From contig JBPEWY010000001.1 in NCBI GenBank assembly GCA_052032225.1, positions 1-43,744 on the forward strand: a stretch of DNA of 43,744 nucleotides, in the 5' to 3' direction. The position numbers were made by a program, and so were the translations under genes. The stretch's first letter is position 1. Every line of letters starts with the position of its first letter. The notes below the pieces were generated by a model. It was not told the DNA's origin, did no database searches, and was given only the letters and a program-made list of their open reading frames with translations. Source of the DNA: JBPEWY01 sp052032225 (GTDB taxonomy: Bacteria > Bacteroidota > Bacteroidia > Flavobacteriales > Flavobacteriaceae). This document shows positions 17,929-24,871 of this stretch, in pieces.

Positions 17929-17936
17929 CAAATTTA
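17929..17936 (-). promoter_or_regulatory. -7 box (TAAATTTG) for trmB
   Basis: Exact TAnnTTTG match on the minus strand, in the 74-bp gap between the histidine kinase stop and trmB. It suggests the trmB operon is transcribed independently of the two-component pair. Confidence 0.45.
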
Positions 17937-17960
17937 GAAAACCTACTGTAATTGACTGGA

Positions 17961-19007
17961 TTATTTTTTGGCTTTTTCTAAGGTAAACGAGAATTCTGAG
18001 CCAATTCCGGGGGAGCTCTCTACATAAATTTTCTCGTTATGCGCCTCTATTATATGCTTAACAATTGATAAGCCTAATCCGGAACCTCCTTCTTTTCGAC
18101 TACCGGTTTTATCTACCCTATAAAAACGCTCAAACAATCTGGGAATATGATGCGCCTCAATACCCTCTCCATTGTCTGTAACTCTTACAATAACTTTATT
18201 TTGAATGAGATTCTCTATACTAACCTCTGTTGTGCCTCCTTCATTACCATATTTTATTGAGTTCACTATTAAATTTGTGAGCACTTGTTGAATACGCTCT
18301 CTATCTGCATTTACATAAATTGGCTTTTTATAATCGGTATCAAAAACTAAGCTGATATTTTTTTTAGATGCTTTCATTTCTAAAAGCTCAAACACATTTT
18401 TTAACAACTCTACAATATCAAAATTCTCTCGTTTTATATTTAATGTACCACTCTCTAACTTGGTAATCATATCGAGATCTTTAATAATATATATAAGCCG
18501 CTCTACTCCTTTAGCCGCTCTTTGCAAATATTTTTTTCTGATGCTTTTATTTTCTACCGCTCCATCTAAAAGTGTTAAAATATATCCTTGCACAGTAAAT
18601 AGTGGTGTTTTTAATTCGTGCGAAACATTTCCTAAAAATTCTTTACGGTAGGCTTCTCTAACCTTTAAGGTTTCTATTTCGAGTTTTTTGTTTTGAGCAA
18701 ATTTTTGAATCTCTTCGGTAAGCGTTTTCATATCGGTTGTGATAGGCTGCTTATGGAAGGAGCTTGATTCTAACAAAGACACATCATCGTATATTTTTTT
18801 TACACGTTTATAAATAAAACGCTCAACTCTATATTGAAGTAAAAAAAATGAAATTATATAGAGTAATACTCCAAATGAGAGTATAAAAACATAATTTATT
18901 TCATGAAAAAAGTACAGTAAACCGGTTAATATTGCAACGGCAGAAAGGGTTACATATAACGACGATCTGAACGCAAATTTGTACGACTTTTTTATTTTGG
19001 TTGGCAT
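17961..19007 (-). CDS. PhoR-like sensor histidine kinase
   Basis: 348 aa inner-membrane kinase. Two close hydrophobic spans (about 16-34 and 40-58) leave almost no periplasmic loop, so it probably senses a membrane or cytosolic signal or a partner protein. A helical linker follows, then HisKA with H130 in FLGNVSHELKTPL, and HATPase_c with NLIVNSIKYG (N box), DNGEGI and GGSGLGLSIV. No PAS domain is seen. The ATG overlaps the stop of the upstream response regulator by one base (TAATG), so the pair is coupled. Confidence 0.94.
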   Translation of the reverse strand: MPTKIKKSYKFAFRSSLYVTLSAVAILTGLLYFFHEINYVFILSFGVLLYIISFFLLQYRVERFIYKRVKKIYDDVSLLESSSFHKQPITTDMKTLTEEIQKFAQNKKLEIETLKVREAYRKEFLGNVSHELKTPLFTVQGYILTLLDGAVENKSIRKKYLQRAAKGVERLIYIIKDLDMITKLESGTLNIKRENFDIVELLKNVFELLEMKASKKNISLVFDTDYKKPIYVNADRERIQQVLTNLIVNSIKYGNEGGTTEVSIENLIQNKVIVRVTDNGEGIEAHHIPRLFERFYRVDKTGSRKEGGSGLGLSIVKHIIEAHNEKIYVESSPGIGSEFSFTLEKAKK

Positions 19008-19696
19008 TACAACTTAAACTTATATCCTACGCCTTTTACAGTTTTAAAGTGATCGTCTCCTATTTTTTCGCGAAGTTTTCTAATATGCACATCTATGGTC
19101 CGACCACCCACTACAACTTCATTTCCCCAAACCTTATCTAAAATCTCGTCTCTTTTAAAAACTTTACCCGGTTTAGATGCCAATAAGGCTAAGAGCTCAA
19201 ACTCTTTTCTGGGTAAAATAATCTCTTCTTTTTTTCTAATTACTTTATACTCTTCTCTGTTAATTACAATATCGCCTACTTTAAAAACCTCTTCGGTGGT
19301 GGTAGTAGTATCATCTTTAAAACGTCTTAATAAAGCTTTTACTTTACTAACTAAAACTTTAGGCTTTATGGGTTTTGTAATGTAATCGTCTGCACCGGCC
19401 TCAAAACCGGCTACTTGAGAATAATCTTCACCTCTGGCAGTTAAAAAAGCAATTAGAGTGTTAGAAAGCTCCGGTATTTTTCTAATTTGTTCGCAAGCTT
19501 CAATACCATCCATTTCTGGCATCATTACATCTAAAATAATTAAATGAGGGAGTTCTTTTTTTGCCTTAGACACGGCTTTGATACCATTGTTTGCAGTTAT
19601 AACTGTATAGCCTTCAGAAGTTAAATTGTAGCCAACAATCTCAAGAATATCGGGTTCGTCATCTACTAAAAGAATTTTTATATCGCTTTTTTTCAT
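19007..19696 (-). CDS. PhoB/OmpR-family response regulator
   Basis: 229 aa from ATG 19696. A TTG four codons upstream (19708) is possible, but MKKSDIKILLVDDEPD is a natural receiver start. The receiver domain (1-120) has the DDE acidic pocket, phospho-acceptor D56 in ILDVMMPEMDG, and the LTA switch residues. The C-terminal winged helix (about 135-229) carries HIRKLREKIGDDHFKTVKGVGYKF, typical of OmpR/PhoB DNA binding. Coupled to the histidine kinase downstream. It resembles flavobacterial PhoB-like regulators, but phosphate control is not shown by the sequence. Confidence 0.94.
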   Translation of the reverse strand: MKKSDIKILLVDDEPDILEIVGYNLTSEGYTVITANNGIKAVSKAKKELPHLIILDVMMPEMDGIEACEQIRKIPELSNTLIAFLTARGEDYSQVAGFEAGADDYITKPIKPKVLVSKVKALLRRFKDDTTTTTEEVFKVGDIVINREEYKVIRKKEEIILPRKEFELLALLASKPGKVFKRDEILDKVWGNEVVVGGRTIDVHIRKLREKIGDDHFKTVKGVGYKFKL

Positions 19697-19722
19697 TTGG
19701 GTAATCAATGAATTTCTTCCCT

Positions 19723-19730
19723 CAAAAGTA
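19723..19730 (-). promoter_or_regulatory. -7 box (TACTTTTG) for the two-component operon
   Basis: Exact TAnnTTTG match on the minus strand, 27 bp before ATG 19696. Transcription would start near 19718, which still includes the TTG at 19708, so it does not by itself settle the start codon. Confidence 0.42.
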
Positions 19731-19860
19731 AAGATAATATATCTAATTAATATGGACTTAACATTGATTTAATGTACAGGTAACACTAAAATAACAAGCT
19801 ATAAGCAAAACATTTTACGCAAAAAAGCAACTGAAAAAAATCTGGTTTTGTTAAAAAAAA

Positions 19861-19894
19861 TTGAAACGAAAAAATTTTATTTTTATTATATTTG
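19861..19894 (+). promoter_or_regulatory. Bacteroidota promoter (TTG, 23 bp, TATATTTG) for the first mini-T9SS gene
   Basis: TTG at 19861-19863 and TATATTTG at 19887-19894, with a 23-bp spacer, fit the -33/-7 consensus. The start codon follows 33 bp later. This is the best full promoter match in the window. Confidence 0.6.
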
Positions 19895-19927
19895 AATACT
19901 AATTAACCTACTTATTATTAAAGGCTT

Positions 19928-20275
19928 ATGAAAAATTTTTACTTCTTTTTCTTTTTATTGCTTTCTTTTTCGCTCTCTGCCCAAGAGCAAAAAGAGTTGC
20001 AAGCTGCCCCAAATAATGAAATTTCTGTTCAGGCAAGCGAAGAAATTAACGGGTTTAGAATGTTTCCAAATCCGGTTACTACAGGCAAGCTTAACATTTA
20101 CACTCAAAAAAATTTAATTAAAGAGGTTGCCATTTACGATTTGTTGGGTAAACAAGTGTACAGAAAAATGTTGGTTAACACGCAACTTGATATTTCTGAT
20201 TTGTCTAGTGGTGTTTACATTTTGCGTGTGGCAGAAGATCAAAGAATTTCTACAAGAAAGCTTGTAATTCAATAA
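19928..20275 (+). CDS. Small exported protein consisting mostly of a T9SS type A sorting domain
   Basis: 115 aa. Signal peptide (MKNFYFFFFLLLSFSLSAQ), a short acidic/polar linker of about 25 residues, then a complete sorting domain from FRMFPNPVTTGKLNIYT to STRKLVIQ (about 43-115). No room is left for a cargo domain. T9SS sorting domains are normally removed when cargo crosses the outer membrane, which would leave only the linker. It has its own promoter and a strong terminator. It is about half identical in the sorting domain to the next gene, so the two are probably a local duplication. Function unknown. Confidence 0.85.
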   Translation: MKNFYFFFFLLLSFSLSAQEQKELQAAPNNEISVQASEEINGFRMFPNPVTTGKLNIYTQKNLIKEVAIYDLLGKQVYRKMLVNTQLDISDLSSGVYILRVAEDQRISTRKLVIQ

Positions 20276-20305
20276 TTTACACAGATAGCACTAAAAAAAC
20301 TTAAA

Positions 20306-20336
20306 TAAATAGGGATCTTTACTCCCTATTTTTTTT
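20306..20336 (+). terminator. Rho-independent terminator after the first mini-T9SS gene
   Basis: AATAGGGA (20308-20315) pairs with TCCCTATT (20323-20330), followed by a run of T to 20336. Confidence 0.8.
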
Positions 20337-20416
20337 GTTCATAACGCTAAAAAAGGCTTTTACCTACAAAAATTGAGAGTTCACAACATTACCTAACGAA
20401 CACATTACTTTTTTAG

Positions 20417-20424
20417 TACATTTG
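20417..20424 (+). promoter_or_regulatory. -7 box (TACATTTG) for the second mini-T9SS gene
   Basis: Exact TAnnTTTG match 24 bp before the ATG. With the terminator at 20306-20336 it indicates separate transcription of the two paralogues. No well-spaced TTG is seen. Confidence 0.45.
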
Positions 20425-20448
20425 ATAGAGAAATCAGCCCCATAAATC

Positions 20449-20832
20449 ATGACTAAGCATTATTTACTTATGTTAGTCTTGATAGGGTCGATTGCCTTCG
20501 CCCAAACGCACTCGACCTCAAATCAAGCTAGTGGAACCAAAAACAAAGAACACCTAAAGAGGTCTTCTTCTAGTGTTTCGTTTTCAAACAACGATCCTCA
20601 AATAGAAGGTTTCAGACTATTTCCTAACCCCGTTACAGATGGAACAGTTTTTATTGTTACAAAACAAAATGCAATAAAAGATATTGCCATTTATGATGTG
20701 TTAGGTAAAATAGTGATGCAAAAACAAGTGTCTGCAACCTATGTAAATGTTTCTGATTTATCGTCTGGGGTTTACATTTTAAAAGTTACAGAAAGCAATA
20801 AAACAGTAACCAGAAAATTAGTTATTAAATAG
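20449..20832 (+). CDS. Small exported protein consisting mostly of a T9SS type A sorting domain (paralogue)
   Basis: 127 aa. Signal peptide (MTKHYLLMLVLIGSIAFAQ), a Ser/Asn/Lys-rich linker of about 35 residues (TSNQASGTKNKEHLKRSSSS), then a sorting domain from FRLFPNPVTDGTVFIVT to VTRKLVIK. It shares IYD.LGK, SDLSSGVYIL.V and TRKLVI with the preceding gene. As there, no catalytic or binding cargo is seen. The linker differs strongly between the two while the sorting domain is kept, which suggests the sorting domain is the part under selection. Confidence 0.85.
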   Translation: MTKHYLLMLVLIGSIAFAQTHSTSNQASGTKNKEHLKRSSSSVSFSNNDPQIEGFRLFPNPVTDGTVFIVTKQNAIKDIAIYDVLGKIVMQKQVSATYVNVSDLSSGVYILKVTESNKTVTRKLVIK

Positions 20833-20856
20833 TTTTAGGAATATACTCAAAAAGCC

Positions 20857-20890
20857 ACGCACCTTATTTTTAGGTGCGTTTTTATTTTAT
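20857..20890 (+). terminator. Rho-independent terminator after the second mini-T9SS gene
   Basis: ACGCACCT (20857-20864) pairs with AGGTGCGT (20872-20879), followed by a T-rich tract. The tract runs directly into the -7 box of the next gene, so terminator and promoter are packed within about 45 bp. Confidence 0.85.
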
Positions 20891-20891
20891 A

Positions 20892-20899
20892 TACCTTTG
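20892..20899 (+). promoter_or_regulatory. -7 box (TACCTTTG) for the LuxE-like gene
   Basis: Exact TAnnTTTG match ending 10 bp before the ATG at 20910. It implies a 5' leader of only a few bases and argues against the longer GTG-start reading at 20874, which would begin upstream of the box. Confidence 0.5.
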
Positions 20900-20909
20900 C
20901 AAACTAACT

Positions 20910-21887
20910 ATGAATGCTGATTTTGTTTTTAATATTACCTCAAAAGAGCAATTTGCCGAAGCAGCATTAAAGGTATTTAACTACCAATACCAAAATGTTA
21001 CCGTTTACAAATCTTTTTGTGATTATTTACGCAAAACCCCTGAAAATGTAACTAGTATAACCGAAATCCCTTTTTTACCAATATCATTCTTTAAGCAATT
21101 AAGAATTATTGATAAAAACCGTAAAGAAGAGATATTATTTACCAGTAGCGGTACCACCGGAAGCATTACCAGCAAACATTTTGTAGCCAACAAACACCTT
21201 TACGAAACTAGTTTTTTAAAAGCTTTCAAACAGTTTTATGGAGCCCCGGACAATTATGTTATTCTGGCTTTACTACCATCTTATCTAGAAAGAACAGGTT
21301 CATCATTAGTATATATGGTAGATTGCTTAATTAAAAAAAGTAAGCATCCTGATAGCGGCTTTTACCTGCATAATTTTAAAGAGCTTGCCAATACCCTAAA
21401 ACATTTAGATAAATCCGGACAAAAAGTATTACTAATAGGTGTCTCTTTTGCCTTGTTAGATTTGGTAGAGCAGTACCAATTTAACTTAAATAATACAATT
21501 GTTATGGAAACCGGCGGAATGAAAGGCAGAAGAAAAGAGCTTATTAGAGAAGAACTGCACCAAATTTTACGCAAAGGGTTTGGTGTAAACACAATACATT
21601 CTGAATATGGTATGACCGAACTTTTGTCTCAAGCCTATTCTAAAGGCAATGGCAAATTTTCTTGTCCGCCATGGATGAAAATTTTAACCAGAGATCCAGA
21701 AGACCCACTTTCACAAATGGGTTTTGGTAAAACCGGAGGTATTAATGTAATAGATTTAGCCAATTTACATTCATGCTCTTTTATTGCCACACAAGATTTA
21801 GGGAAAGTATATGAAGATGAAACCTTTGAAGTTTTAGGACGTTTTGACAATGCAGATATTAGAGGGTGTAATTTAATGGTGTTATAA
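20910..21887 (+). CDS. LuxE/PaaK-type acyl-protein synthetase family protein
   Basis: 325 aa from ATG 20910; an in-frame GTG at 20874 lies inside the upstream terminator and is unlikely. The protein resembles LuxE, which activates a fatty acid as acyl-AMP and transfers it to a Cys. It shows the adenylate-binding motif LFTSSGTTGSITSKHF (about 80-95), METGGMKGRRKELIREEL and HSEYGMTELLSQAYS (about 233-247). It is slightly shorter than LuxE of luminous bacteria. No luxC, luxD or luxAB genes are in the window, so light production is not implied. A related role in activating a carboxylic acid is likely, substrate unknown. Confidence 0.85.
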   Translation: MNADFVFNITSKEQFAEAALKVFNYQYQNVTVYKSFCDYLRKTPENVTSITEIPFLPISFFKQLRIIDKNRKEEILFTSSGTTGSITSKHFVANKHLYETSFLKAFKQFYGAPDNYVILALLPSYLERTGSSLVYMVDCLIKKSKHPDSGFYLHNFKELANTLKHLDKSGQKVLLIGVSFALLDLVEQYQFNLNNTIVMETGGMKGRRKELIREELHQILRKGFGVNTIHSEYGMTELLSQAYSKGNGKFSCPPWMKILTRDPEDPLSQMGFGKTGGINVIDLANLHSCSFIATQDLGKVYEDETFEVLGRFDNADIRGCNLMVL

Positions 21888-21921
21888 ACGCTAAAGTTTT
21901 GTTAAGCTTGTAATGAAACCC

Positions 21922-21954
21922 AAAAAACTACTACTAAACCAATGGTAGTTTTTT
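21922..21954 (+). terminator. Terminator after the LuxE-like gene
   Basis: AAAAAACTAC (21922-21931) pairs with GTAGTTTTTT (21945-21954), 35 bp after the stop. The A/T ends make it workable on both strands. Confidence 0.7.
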
Positions 21955-21979
21955 CATAAAAAAGCCGTTTGGTTAGGTT

Positions 21980-22014
21980 ATATCCCCCAAAACCTAAGTT
22001 GTTTTGGGGGATAT
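21980..22014. terminator. Long perfect hairpin between the LuxE-like gene and tyrS
   Basis: A 14-bp perfect inverted repeat, ATATCCCCCAAAAC (21980-21993) and GTTTTGGGGGATAT (22001-22014), with a 7-base loop. It sits 4 bp beyond the tyrS stop, so it probably ends or stabilises the tyrS transcript. A T-rich tract directly after it is weak on the minus strand. Confidence 0.65.
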
Positions 22015-22018
22015 TATT

Positions 22019-23314
22019 TTATACAACTCTGAGAACAAAATAGTTTTTCTTACCACGTTGTAAAAGCACAAATTTGTTATTTATTAAATCGTTAGTAGTT
22101 ATAACATAATTGTCTTTTACTTTGGTTTTATTAACAGCAATAGAGTTCTCTTTTAAAGCCCTTCTAGCCTCTCCGTTAGAAGCTAAAAAATTAGTTTTAG
22201 CAGAAAGTGCAGCAATCATATCTAGCCCTTCTTCTATTTCTGCCAAAGAAACCTCAGCTTGTGGTACTCCTTCAAAAACATCTAAAAATGTTTGCTCATT
22301 TAGTTGCTTTAAATCGTCGGCTGTAGATTTTCCAAAAAGAATATTTGAGGCTTTTACTGCATTTTCAAAATCTTCTTTAGAGTGCACTAATATTGTAACC
22401 TCTTCTGCTAATTTTTTTTGTAATAACCTTAAGTGCGGCGCCTCTTTGTGTTGTGCTATTAAATCCTCTATTTCTTCTTTGCTTAAAAATGTAAACTTTT
22501 TTATATAGTTTTCTGCATCTTCATCACTTGAATTTAACCAGTATTGGTAAAATTTATACGGTGACGTTTTAGAAGCGTCTAACCAAATATTTCCTCCTTC
22601 AGATTTACCAAATTTAGACCCATCGGCTTTTGTAACAAGCGGACATGTTAGGGCATATGCCTTGCCTCCTGCCTTACGCCTAATTAATTCTGTTCCGGTA
22701 GTAATGTTACCCCATTGGTCACTACCTCCCATTTGTAATCTACAATTATGATTTTGGTAAAGGTGCAGAAAATCATATCCTTGAAATAGTTGATAGGTGA
22801 ACTCTGTAAAACTCATTCCTTCTTTTGCGTCTGCACTAAGACGCTTTTTTACAGAGTCTTTAGCCATCATGTAGTTAACCGTAATGTGTTTGCCTATGTC
22901 TCTAACAAATTCGAGTAAGCTAAACTCTTTCATCCAGTCGTAGTTGTTAACTAAAATGGCAGCATTAGGAGCATCACTATCAAAATCAAGGAACTTGGAT
23001 AACTGGGCTTTTATACCGGCAACATTTTTATTTAATGTTTCTTCGTCTAATAAATTTCGTTCTTTTGATTTCCCCGACGGATCACCAATCATCCCGGTTG
23101 CGCCACCAACCAATGCTATTGGTTTATGCCCGCATCGTTGAAAATGCATAAGCACAATTATAGGGAGTAAACTTCCCACATGCAATGAATCTGCCGTGGG
23201 GTCAAAACCAATATAACCGGCAGTAGTTTCTTTATTTAAAACCTCTTCTGTATCTGGCATTATATCGTGTAACAAACCTCTCCAACGTAGTTCTTCAACG
23301 AAATTTTTTGGCAT
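22019..23314 (-). CDS. tyrS: Tyrosyl-tRNA synthetase
   Basis: 431 aa, full length for a bacterial class I TyrRS. It charges tRNA-Tyr. The HIGH-type motif is HVGS (45-48), the KMSKS-type motif is KFGKS in TKADGSKFGKSEGGNIW, and YQLFQGYDFLHLY and QMGGSDQWGN form the tyrosine pocket. The last 65 residues are an S4 RNA-binding domain. Single-gene unit: -7 box upstream, hairpin directly after the stop. Confidence 0.98.
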   Translation of the reverse strand: MPKNFVEELRWRGLLHDIMPDTEEVLNKETTAGYIGFDPTADSLHVGSLLPIIVLMHFQRCGHKPIALVGGATGMIGDPSGKSKERNLLDEETLNKNVAGIKAQLSKFLDFDSDAPNAAILVNNYDWMKEFSLLEFVRDIGKHITVNYMMAKDSVKKRLSADAKEGMSFTEFTYQLFQGYDFLHLYQNHNCRLQMGGSDQWGNITTGTELIRRKAGGKAYALTCPLVTKADGSKFGKSEGGNIWLDASKTSPYKFYQYWLNSSDEDAENYIKKFTFLSKEEIEDLIAQHKEAPHLRLLQKKLAEEVTILVHSKEDFENAVKASNILFGKSTADDLKQLNEQTFLDVFEGVPQAEVSLAEIEEGLDMIAALSAKTNFLASNGEARRALKENSIAVNKTKVKDNYVITTNDLINNKFVLLQRGKKNYFVLRVV

Positions 23315-23338
23315 AATAATCTAATTTTTTCCTTCCGG

Positions 23339-23346
23339 CAAAGATA
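23339..23346 (-). promoter_or_regulatory. -7 box (TATCTTTG) for tyrS
   Basis: Exact TAnnTTTG match on the minus strand, 25 bp before the tyrS ATG. A TTG on the same strand lies 27 bp further up, slightly farther than the usual spacing. Confidence 0.5.
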
Positions 23347-23426
23347 GTATAAATGGTTAATTGGCTTATAGCACAAAACAACTAATTCCTGATTTTAAAA
23401 GCACTTATTTTTATTACTTTTATGCC

Positions 23427-24437
23427 ATGATATTAGTTACAGGCGGAACCGGATTAGTAGGTGCTCACTTACTCTATAAATTACTTGAAAAGGGAGAAAA
23501 AGTAAGAGCAACATACAGACCTAACAGCAATTTAAATGCTGTAAAAAAGGTTTTTAGCTATTACACAAATACTCCTGAGAAGCTTTTTAGTTTAATTGAT
23601 TGGGTTGAAGCAGATATTACTAACATTCCGGACTTAGATGAGGCTTTTAAGGGTGTTACTACCGTTTATCATTGTGCTGCTTTAATATCTTTTGATCCGA
23701 AAGATTATCAAAAACTCAGAAAAATTAATATAGAAGGCACTCATAACGTTGTAAACCTTTGTATAGCCCATAAGGTTTCTAAATTATGCTATGTGAGCTC
23801 AATTGCAGCTATTGGTAAAGCAGTAGCTAATGAACCCATTACAGAAGAGACTCCTTGGAATCCTGCTGCTGATAATAGCGTATATGCTATTACTAAATAT
23901 GGTGCCGAAATGGAGGTATGGCGTGGTACACAAGAGGGAGTGCCTGCAATTATAGTAAATCCGGGGGTGATTTTAGGGGAAGGTTTTTGGTATCAAGGAA
24001 GCGGTTCTCTATTTAGATTAGCACAAAAAGGTGTTCCTTACTACACAACCGGAAGCACAGGATTTGTAGATGTGGTAGATGTAGTTAATTGTATGATTAA
24101 ACTAACAGAAAGCAACCTAAAAAATGAGCGCTATATTTTAATAAGCGAAAACTACACTTTTGGTGCTCTTTTTACCGAAATTGCTAACAAAATAAACGCT
24201 AAGCCTCCCACAAAAAAAGTTGCCAAATGGCAATTAGAATTAGCCTGGAGATTAGATTGGCTTAGAAGTTTACTAACCGGTAAAAAAAGAAAACTAACTA
24301 AACAAACTGCACAATCACTGCTTACGCCAGAAAAGTACAGTAATAAAAAAGTAAAAGACGCACTAAATTATTCGTTTATTCCTGTTAAACAGTCGGTAGC
24401 CAGAGTAGCAAAAAATTACATTGAAGATTTTAATTAG
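23427..24437 (+). CDS. NAD-dependent epimerase/dehydratase (extended SDR) family protein
   Basis: 336 aa from ATG 23427. A TTG reading 66 bp upstream is possible, but MILVTGGTGLVGAHLL is the normal SDR start. The Rossmann motif is TGGTGLVG (5-12), the catalytic pair is Y153-x3-K157 in YAITKYG, with SSIAAIG as the Ser element. The sequence resembles the dihydroflavonol-reductase-like branch of extended SDRs; substrate unknown. Its 3' end overlaps the convergent DUF4296 gene by 8 bp. Confidence 0.87.
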   Translation: MILVTGGTGLVGAHLLYKLLEKGEKVRATYRPNSNLNAVKKVFSYYTNTPEKLFSLIDWVEADITNIPDLDEAFKGVTTVYHCAALISFDPKDYQKLRKINIEGTHNVVNLCIAHKVSKLCYVSSIAAIGKAVANEPITEETPWNPAADNSVYAITKYGAEMEVWRGTQEGVPAIIVNPGVILGEGFWYQGSGSLFRLAQKGVPYYTTGSTGFVDVVDVVNCMIKLTESNLKNERYILISENYTFGALFTEIANKINAKPPTKKVAKWQLELAWRLDWLRSLLTGKKRKLTKQTAQSLLTPEKYSNKKVKDALNYSFIPVKQSVARVAKNYIEDFN

Positions 24438-24870
24438 TTATATTTTTTAATGGCTTAGGTTCTTTTAATTTAGAAAGTGAATCTTTTTGTTTGGCTGCTC
24501 TCTCTTTTCGGGATTGCGCTTCTGCTTTTACAACATCATCTATACTGTCTTTTAACTTTTCTAATCGTTTGTGAACGTTACTGTATATCTCTATAAAATC
24601 ACTGGTCTTTGCAGTATAATAAGCAGAGCTTTGCGCAAATTGCACACTATCTATATTGTACTTTTTAAAAATAAACTTATCCGGAATTATATGCTGCTCT
24701 TCTAACGCTTTAGGCGTTACATTTCTGGTAGCATTTAAAACTGCCATATCAAAAATTATGTTCTCCATTTGCTTTTTAGATATAAGCTTATCAGGCTTTT
24801 TTACTACCTCTTCTGCACAGGCAACTAAAAAAACAATCCCTAGTAAAAAACTAAAAATCTTATGCTTCAT
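24430..24870 (-). CDS. DUF4296 lipoprotein
   Basis: 146 aa. Signal with lipobox FLVACAEE (Cys18), then the DUF4296 pattern KLISKKQMENIIFDMAVLNA and a helical tail rich in Lys and Glu. A Bacteroidota-specific envelope lipoprotein of unknown role. It follows pyrC with a 1-bp gap, so it is translated from the glycosyltransferase-pyrC message. Confidence 0.87.
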   Translation of the reverse strand: MKHKIFSFLLGIVFLVACAEEVVKKPDKLISKKQMENIIFDMAVLNATRNVTPKALEEQHIIPDKFIFKKYNIDSVQFAQSSAYYTAKTSDFIEIYSNVHKRLEKLKDSIDDVVKAEAQSRKERAAKQKDSLSKLKEPKPLKNITN

Positions 24871-24871
24871 A

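Noticed and set aside
20874..20909. GTG start for the LuxE-like protein
   Set aside because: The extension covers terminator and -7 box sequence; ATG 20910 fits better.
23361..23426. TTG start extending the epimerase-like protein by 22 residues
   Set aside because: Extended SDR proteins start directly before the TGxxGxxG motif, as with ATG 23427; the extension also covers the divergent tyrS promoter region.
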